A DNA stretch of 64,000 bases from Fallopia convolvulus. Taxonomy: Eukaryota; Streptophyta; Magnoliopsida; Caryophyllales; Polygonaceae. The notes beneath the pieces are model-generated. The model saw only the letters and a program-made list of their open reading frames with translations, had not been told where the DNA came from and did not search any database. Both the position numbers and the translations under genes were made by a program. Where the stretch lies: contig OZ024724.1 in assembly GCA_964016875.1 (NCBI GenBank), positions 6,434,501 to 6,498,500 of the forward strand, given 5' to 3'. Of the stretch, positions 57,431 through 64,000 are shown piece by piece; within the stretch, counting starts at the first letter, position 1, and each line of letters opens with the position of its first letter.

Positions 57431-58969
57431 TGATAGCTTGCATTTAGGTATAGCTTAGGATGCATAATTATGTTTATTTTGCATGGTTTTAGTTTAGTTT
57501 AGCTTACTTCCTAGGTTTTTAGGTTTTCTAGGAAATTGGGGTTTTGTGCTTGTTTTGTTCGGTTTTGCAGATATTTAGGTAAACAAGCGTGGATGGGATG
57601 GATATTAGAGGACTATGGTGGACATGGATGAATATTGAAGAAGTTCAAGTGAAGATTACAAAGAACCAAGGCCCAAGAGCTTGTGTGAAAAGAACGCTTA
57701 ACTTCGGGTTATCCATTGGAGACTTGTTTCGACACCTCTATCTTGCAATGCTTGGTTTGGGAGATATAGTGCTCGGATGAGGCTGAATTTTCTATCACTG
57801 GAAAGCTAATTCAAAGATCTACAATTCATGGTTTTACTCCGAGTCCATATTCCAACTCTAAGTAGGTCAAAACAGCCTTTGAAGTGTCGCCTGAATGCTG
57901 AACAGAGGCTAATTGCGCGGGATGGAAAATTGCGCGGCCGCGCATTGTGATAAACCGCGCAATCGGGCTTTCTACGCGGAGACGTCTTGGGCCGAGAACT
58001 GGGCTCGACCTTTTTGGGCTTAAATTATATCTTGTCTGACTTTGAAGCTTAATTGTAGGGTTTTGAAGGATTATTTTGGGAGGCATATATAAACCTTATG
58101 TTAGTTTATTTTAAAGAACTTTTGATCAACTTTGGAGGCTAGGGTTTCTTTGGAGAGAGTTTTCTCAAAGGAGCAATCTTTGAACCTCTTGTAAGTTTGA
58201 TTTTATTTCAATTATGCATTGCTAATTTCTCTTGTGTTTGACTAGTTATTGAAATCATAGATTGCATAATATTGTGAGGTTTGATTGATTCTCATCAACT
58301 TGAATAGGTTTTATTCCCTGTGCTTAATTGAATCAGAATTATTCTAGGGTTTTATTAGATTAGCTACCTAATAGAATTTCTAGGTTAATTTACGACTAAT
58401 CTGATCAAGTCCCGTTCAGGATTGTTTAGATAAAATAGCAACTATAATTGTTTGGACCCGTTCGGGCTATTCAGTTGTAGAGGGAATAAACCACATATGA
58501 CTTGATTAGCTGTTTGCGTTGAGTATTTGTTTCTATCGATACTTTGAACTTAAAGCTGTCGTTTAATTGAATCTAGGCGTTGTTATAGGTTGTTAGATGA
58601 TTAGGGTTGTTCAGACTGTTAGCTCTTTCAACTAAATATAAAGTTATGGATAATAATCCATGGTAGATTATTCAAGGGAATTGGGAATCGAAAGAATCAA
58701 TGATCAATAAGCATAACTATGATGGATTTAATTAGTTGAACACACTTGTCTCTTAATTGATTAAAACCATCTTTTGCATTCTTAGATAGTTTCTATTTTT
58801 CATAGTAGTTTAGAATTTACAATCAAAAACCCCTATATTAGTTACTTGGCATTTAAGTAATAACATTCGAACACGAGTCTCTGTGGAATGGACCCTTGCT
58901 TACCATTCTACTCAGATTGGTTATGTTAGGATTCTTTGATAGGTAAAACGACTGAAAAATACCTCATCA
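57431..58969 (+). repeat. 3' LTR of element E (1539 bp)
   Basis: Matches 52968-54504, including the 14-bp palindrome (57931-57944) and the TATA box (about 58083-58094). Confidence 0.9.
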
Positions 58970-58974
58970 ACTGG

Positions 58975-59646
58975 ATAGTGTCAATGCTAGAGGAGCTCAA
59001 CCAATTTGAAAAGAAACATGTGTGGAAGCTTGTTCCTCATCCAAAAGGAAAGAATGTCATAGGAACACGATCGGTGTTCCGTAACAAGTTGGATGAGACA
59101 AGAGCTTTTTTAAGGAACAAAACAAGGTTGGTAGCTCAAAGCTACAACCAAGAGGAAGAAATTGACTATGATGAGACCTTCGCCCCTGTAGCAAGAATCG
59201 AGGCGATCAGACTCCTAATAGCCTTTGTGGCTCACAAGAGATTCAAGCTTTATCATATGGACGTGAAGACAACACTTCTTAATGGACACCTGAAGGAAGA
59301 AGTCTACGTGGATCAACCACCAAGATTTGAAGATGGAAACTTTCCGAACCACGTCTACTTTCTTCAGCGTGTCCTATACGGACTCAAACAAGCCCCAAGA
59401 ACCTAGTATGACAGGTTTGCACAGTTTCTCTTGTCACATGGATACCTTCGTGGTTCCATTGACAAGACCCTTTTTATTAAGAATGAGTCCAATGTCATTC
59501 TTATTGTTCAAGTATACATTGATGATATTGTTTTTTGTGCCACTAATCCTTTGCTTGTTGAAAAGTTTAAAGAAATAATGAGTTCAGAGTTTGAGATGAG
59601 CTTGATTGGGGAACTTGCTTTCTTCTTGGGGCTCCAAATCACTTAG
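58975..59646 (+). pseudogene. copia reverse transcriptase
   Basis: Resumes after E: KKHVWKLVPHPKGKNVIGTR, RLVAQSYNQEEEIDYDETFA and PVARIEAIRLLIAFVA, then YHMDVKTTLLNGHLKEEVYV (the usual AFLNG is TLLNG) and VLYGLKQAPRT before TAG in place of W. After it come LLSHGYLRGSIDKTLF and the catalytic YIDDIVFCATN. A TAG at 59644-59646 ends the part. Confidence 0.9.
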
Positions 59647-60460
59647 ACCAATGAGGGAACACAGATACATCAACAGAAATACATCAATGAAATGTTGACC
59701 AAGTACGGAATGGAGAATTCAAGGCCTATCAACACTCCAGTTTCCACCAACTCCAAGTTGAACACAAATGAGAAAGGTATAGACATGGACCAAAGGAACT
59801 ACTGAGGTATGATTGGTTCCCTTCTTTACCTTACAACTAGTGAGCATGATATCATGTCTGTCGTGTTTTTGTGTGCACGCTTTCAAGCTAATCCTAAAGA
59901 ATCACACCCGAAAGAGGTGAAGAGAATTTTCAAGTATCTCAAAGGTAACGATAACTTGTGCTTGTGGTACCCATGTAGAAGTTCCCTTGAGATTGTGGCC
60001 TTTTGAAATGCGGACTTTGCTGGTCTTCTAATAGATAAGAAGAGCACATCTAGTATGGCTCAGTTCCTAGGAGAGTGTCTAGTGTCATGGGGATCAAAGA
60101 AACAAAACTCAATGGCACTCTCGACGGACGAAGGAAAATATGTGGTCGCTGCATCATGTTGTTCCCAAGTCATGTGGCTTAAGTACCAACTCAGTGATTA
60201 CAGTATGTCTTATGTACCTGTTCCTATTCGTTGTGATAATAATAGTGCCATAAACATTTCCGAAAATCCCATTTATCACTCACGTACTAAGCACATTGAC
60301 GTTCGTCACCACTTCTTAGGTGACAGTGTTGAGTAAGGGAACATTATTATGGAACGCTATAGAACTGAAGAGTAGAGAGTAGATATTCTCAACAAAGCAT
60401 TGGATAGGCATCCCATTGAGCACCTTCGTATTCTCTTAGGGATGATAACATTAAGTTAAA
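59647..60460 (+). pseudogene. copia RNase H
   Basis: IGSLLYLTTSEHDIMSVVFL, then VKRIFKYLKGNDNLCLWYP, a TGA where W is expected, NADFAGLLIDKKSTSSMAQF, SKKQNSMALSTDEGKYVVAA, IRCDNNSAINISENPIYHSR and TKHIDVRHHFLGDSVE. These are the standard copia RNase H blocks. At least four in-frame stops. Confidence 0.85.
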
Positions 60461-61809
60461 CAAGTCCTTGTTTATTTTGTCCCCAATGATTGGCTGGTTT
60501 ATGTGTTTGCATGATAGGAACTAGTTAGGAACACTGCATTCACTTTACCAAGAGTCTTGGATTGGACAAACTCATCCCATGAGCCCCCTCTTGTTTACGT
60601 TTTTGGGTTAAAATTTTCCAAGTCCCTTTTGTGTTCCCATCCCTGACAATAAATTTTGAACATGCGTTCCCCTTACCACTCTGTTCAATCAAGCCTTTCT
60701 TGCAAGATCATGAGATCCTCACTTCCGAGTCAAACGAAACGCCTAATCAAGTCAATAGCTTAGTCTTAGGAAGATAAAAAGGCGTGTCAGGCTACTTATT
60801 AGGGGAAGACCAATTGTGAACCAAGCTTTCAAATTGCACCATGTATGAGGTGCCATGTTGCAAAGCTTCTTGAAGACGCTAACAATGAAGATGAAGAGAC
60901 TTCAACCGAGTTCAATTTTCAAGGGAACAATGAAAAAGACCTCTATGCCCCTCTATTCAAACTCTTTAAATACCGACCTCCTTTCTCTCAAAGTGTAACT
61001 CATCTTCAAAACCAAAATTTCTGAAACTCCTCCATGAAGTGCTCCAAAGAGAGCAAGATGCCTCCTATAAAGCTTCAAGATGACCTAGCCTTCGACACAA
61101 TCCATCCTTCCCAAGAGGCGTTCAATGTCAAGATCGTCAACTCAAAGACTAGGCCGTGCATCAGCTGATCAACACCTCTGGCCTGGATGAAGACTCTCGT
61201 GGCCACCATGGGAAGAGGAAGAGGATCAAGCAGGAACTTGAACTCACCATGCTTAGAGGAGAAGATCTACTCGGAACACCGCCTACAAGGATGATGTTTG
61301 TGAGCCCCACATTAAACCCATTTTTGAATATTGGGTTGGATGAAATTCGTGAGGATGAGGTTCCTCCTAGTTGAAGAAGAAGAACCAGGGCCCTCCTGAT
61401 CTTGTTCCTTCTTTTCTACTTCGTTCTTGCTCCTTCCCTTCCTCTCCCACCCTGTATTCTACTCCAAAGTTCCCTTCTGTACAACTTGTTTGCCTAAGTA
61501 ATAAAATGGATCTTTAGTTTGAATGGTGTTCTTTACTTTATTGTTATGTTATTTATGCTTAATTTTTTCGATGATGCCAAAAGGGGGAAGGATAAAATGT
61601 GTGAGATGAGTTGTTTCAAAGTTTTCATAGTATGGCCTTTGCTAAGGAGGAATAATCTCACAAAATATGCTTAGTAGGAACTACATAACCATAAAAGTGG
61701 AACTCCTTGTGATATGTTGTCACACTAAGGGGGAACTTGCATGAGCATAAAATCGAATGAAATACTTGTCATTTTATTATGGGTTTGTCATCATCAAAAA
61801 GGAAGAAAT
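60461..61809 (+). other. copia post-pol region and polypurine tract
   Basis: A short frame-shifted ORF remnant lies at 61034-61374 (MKCSKESKMPPIKLQDD; then GHHGKRKRIKQELELTML), in the place where SIRE-type elements carry an extra (env-like) ORF; I see no membrane segment. The rest is non-coding. The purine tract AAAAAGGAAGAAAT (61796-61809) precedes the LTR. Confidence 0.6.
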
Positions 61810-62964
61810 TGTTGAATCGATGTTAGGAATTCATGTTCATTAACACTAGAACAACTTTCTCAGTTTTGATAATAACAAAAACCATGGGAACTAATGCCAA
61901 CTGCCAAGAATTTTAATATAACAGGTTGCGGATTGCAAAGCAAAACACAAAGTCCCCAAAGCATGGGAACTAATGCAACAACGAAAAGAAAGCGACCAAC
62001 CTTAGAAGAGAACAGAGTTCCAACCTCGTGGGAACTCAGTGAAGCAAAGTTCCCACACGATGGCAACTGTGTCAGAAGAACAAGAATTCCTCGAAGTCAA
62101 GAAAAGTTCCAAAGACAAGGGAACCAAGAAGACGAGAGTTCCCTTTTGATGGGAACTGGCGCATGCGTGAAAGCGAAATCTCATAATATTTTTAGGGATC
62201 CTATCTATGTCGGACAAAAGGGCATCTCAGACTTTCAAAGTTTCAATAGGATGAAGACGAACATCCAACGGTCTAGAGTGATTCAAGAGTTGACAATTCA
62301 AAATCAAATCAAAGTCATATGTCAACCTTAAGGATCATACTTGGAGATTAAGGCAAAAAGGGTATTTTGGACAAATACCTCTAGTAGATAAGGGTTTGTC
62401 ATCACGCCTATTTAAACCCTTCAACAATGACCTTGCTGCTCACTTTTCACAAATCACAAACTTCAAACACAGAGAAGGAAGTGCAAAAAGGCTATTTAGG
62501 TGAAGACCATCGAGTTGTTGAAAAGTCCCCGACGCCGAGCTAATCTTAACGATGGAGAAGGAGAAAGAATGAATTCCTAGGTGTAGGGGAACTCTGAAGA
62601 AGATACAAAAGAGAGAGAGGTTTGAGTTTCACTTTTCCTTTGATTGTGAGCGTTCACCGGGTTAGGGTCGAAAAAATAAATTATTGTTGCCTAGGGAGAG
62701 AGTCCTTGTAGGAACAGATAATTTTGTATTTTGCCATGTAATTTGAAGGGAACTATGCAATAAAGAAAAGGTAACTCATTCGAAAATCCTCCAAGCGGAG
62801 GTAGAGGTTTACTCACGCGTTTAGTTGATCGGTGTGGGGTCCCTCTATAATGGAACTATCTCTACTGTCTTACTTACCTGCATATTTACTTATTCCGCTG
62901 TGCGTGGGAATTGTTCGATATAGTTCTATAACTGATTCCGACTAACCTTCGATCCAATAGTTGA
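61810..62964 (+). repeat. Right LTR of the copia (about 1155 bp)
   Basis: Starts TGTTGAATCG after the purine tract and ends near CCAATAGTTGA; the end is set by comparison with 49991-50003 and could be a few bases further. An AATAAAG lies near 62758. Confidence 0.75.
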
Positions 62965-63536
62965 TTCAACTCGCCACCTTGATTCATCATGATATGCACC
63001 TTATCCGCACCAACAAACACATGGACCAACGCTCTTTCAAGTTGATGATCTAGCGTGCCATGACCACTAGAGTCGACATATAGACCAGTGTTAGGATTTA
63101 ACATCTATGTCATGACATTCTCAACTGCCGGCAAAGAAAGTTGTTGAACAGCCGTAATCACTTTAGTATTCCTTTGTCTCTTTTTAGGTCCATGACCATT
63201 CATTCCATTTGGACCAATAGGCCTAGCCTTGGAATTATTTTTTGAGGTCAAGATCCCTTCTATCCTTCCTACGTTTGGCTTTCTTTTCTTCACTTGGGAT
63301 TTATTGTGAGTTAGCCTAGTACCTTTCCTTGTTCTGAAAACTATTTGACCATTATCACAAGAAATATCACCCGTCTCCGTACCATATTTTTTGGGAATGG
63401 AATTAACAACCTCAATGGACTCCACGATTTTAGAAGCAATTTTATCAAATTTTTTTCTTTCTAAATTCTCCCTAGCTTTGACCCTGTAACGAGCACTTTC
63501 CTTCTTTTGATTTCCATCCGAATTTCCAATACCCAT
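62965..63536 (-). pseudogene. LINE ORF1-like C-terminal fragment
   Basis: Minus-strand frame rich in basic residues (ARYRVKARENLERKKFDKIA; GPKKRQRNTKVI) then, after a TAG, NTGLYVDSSGHGTLDHQLER and VHIMMNQGGE. It is probably the nucleic-acid-binding ORF1 of the same LINE, because it lies on the same strand just upstream of the copia insertion, but I recognise no defined domain. Confidence 0.45.
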
Positions 63537-63952
63537 TGTTTTAGACAAGAAATTGATAAATAAACTTCTGTCCTAGATTGGGGCAACGATCGATTCGATT
63601 CTAGAGAAGCCAATGAAAAGATCGAATGTACTAATTTACTTGTTGGTTACAAGGGGTTTTCCCTTAGACCTCGTGATGGATTTTCTCTCGTACATGGAAT
63701 GAATGATAAAAATTTACCCTTGCTCTATTAAACTAGCCCTTTCCTCCACCTATCCCATGATCTCCATGTCACTAGGGCATATCTATAACTGTTTTTTCCA
63801 CGTCCCCTTCTTGTGACCGTAGCCTTTTTTCGTCCCTGGATGTTCGTTAACTTCTTCCAGCCTTCCATAACTTCTCGTCTCATCCGATGACAATGTAGTC
63901 TTTATTTCTGGGCCGCTATTGTTAAATATGCTTGTTATTTTCGAGCCGAACA
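63537..63952 (-). repeat. LTR of the same family as 3676-4159
   Basis: In minus sense starts TGTTCGGCTC, ends TGTCTAAAACA and is preceded by the tract 'aagatttgggggtat' (63967-63953). Shares blocks with 3676-4159 along its whole length. The rest of its element would lie beyond the window end; 63968-64000 shows nothing more. Confidence 0.7.
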
Positions 63953-64000
63953 ATACCCCCAAATCTTATCTAAATCTAGACACGAGATTTGGATCGGATT

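Larger units (their letters stand above)
52968..58969 (+). mobile_element. Non-autonomous gypsy element E with gag only
   Basis: 6002 bp, flanked by ACTGG (52963-52967, 58970-58974), splitting the copia between integrase and RT. LTRs 52968-54504 and 57431-58969; perfect tRNA-Asp primer site (54509-54526); one gag-like ORF; a 1.6-kb non-coding 3' part with GGGAGGCAACCC; purine tract AGCATGGGGGAATT (57417-57430). No protease, RT or integrase. The two LTRs differ by roughly 2-3% by eye. Confidence 0.9.
49433..62964 (+). mobile_element. SIRE-like copia retrotransposon, decayed, interrupted by E
   Basis: Plus strand: 5'-truncated left LTR (49433-50003), degenerate primer site, zinc-knuckle remnants of gag, protease, integrase, spacer [element E], reverse transcriptase, RNase H, post-pol region, purine tract and a complete right LTR (61810-62964). 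The integrase-before-RT order is copia. A long post-pol region and 'tcatcatcaaaaagg' before the LTR resemble SIRE/Maximus-type elements. Many stop codons; inactive. Most of the gag capsid region is deleted. Confidence 0.85.
44905..63536 (-). mobile_element. LINE (non-LTR) retrotransposon, fragmented
   Basis: Minus-strand pieces in order: ORF1-like (63536-62965), [copia insertion and deletion], reverse transcriptase (49432-48561), zinc-binding region (48220-47759), RNase H start (47679-47358), [solo LTR], RNase H end (45305-44998) and a 3' tail to about 44935 next to the CACTA. The endonuclease and the first part of the reverse transcriptase are missing. The copia's left LTR lacks its first ~580 bp at the same junction, so one deletion probably removed both. 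Confidence 0.75.

Noticed and set aside
61034..61374. Envelope-like gene of the copia
   Set aside because: The place fits, but the frame is short and broken and shows no signal peptide or membrane segment, so I call only a post-pol remnant.

Overview
This is plant nuclear DNA, almost certainly from a eudicot. It holds plant Ty1/copia, Ty3/gypsy (Athila-type), CACTA and LINE sequences, a spliced cytochrome P450 exon fragment and plant TATA boxes. I see no bacterial, organellar or rRNA/tRNA genes. Nearly all of the window is nested, decaying transposable elements. I cannot name the species.

Layout. (1) 1-1454: 3' part of a decayed copia element with its LTR. (2) 1530-4159: an antisense gypsy-type transposon ORF, then a polypurine tract and a 484-bp LTR. 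(3) 4160-6060: non-coding, with a dense cluster of TTGTTGACA/TTGATGACA motifs on both strands. (4) 6200-7129 (minus strand): the only candidate host gene, an intact secreted protein made of three near-identical modules of about 95 residues, with TATA boxes and poly(A) signals. (5) 7729-44902: one CACTA transposon (28-bp terminal inverted repeats, CAT/CAT duplication). It is about 6 kb once later insertions are removed, and it carries a 39-bp minisatellite and a captured P450 exon. (6) 10922-42120: a 31-kb Athila-type block inside the CACTA (ATAAA/ATAAA duplication). It contains autonomous but decayed element B (minus), gag-pro element A (plus), young 10.5-kb element C (minus, ACAAG duplication) and small element D (minus, AGCTT duplication, inside B's integrase). 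(7) 44905-63536: a minus-strand LINE broken by a 2-kb solo LTR, by a SIRE-like copia (49433-62964) and by a deletion. The copia is itself interrupted by a 6-kb gag-only gypsy element E (52968-58969, ACTGG duplication). (8) 63537-63952: a second copy of the LTR family seen at 3676.

Most notable: the tri-modular secreted protein; a recurring 10-bp palindromic motif (TCG-NNNN-CGA, with ATAT, GTAC or TTAA cores) in linkers, leaders and LTRs of elements A, B and C; element C, which has lost pol but carries an Athila ORF1-like gene that appears to have its own TATA box and 5'-leader intron; and P450 exon capture by the CACTA.

Two insertion orders can be read from the target-site duplications: CACTA, then B, then C and D; and LINE, then copia, then E. 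All calls come from reading motifs and junctions by eye; no alignment or database search was run.
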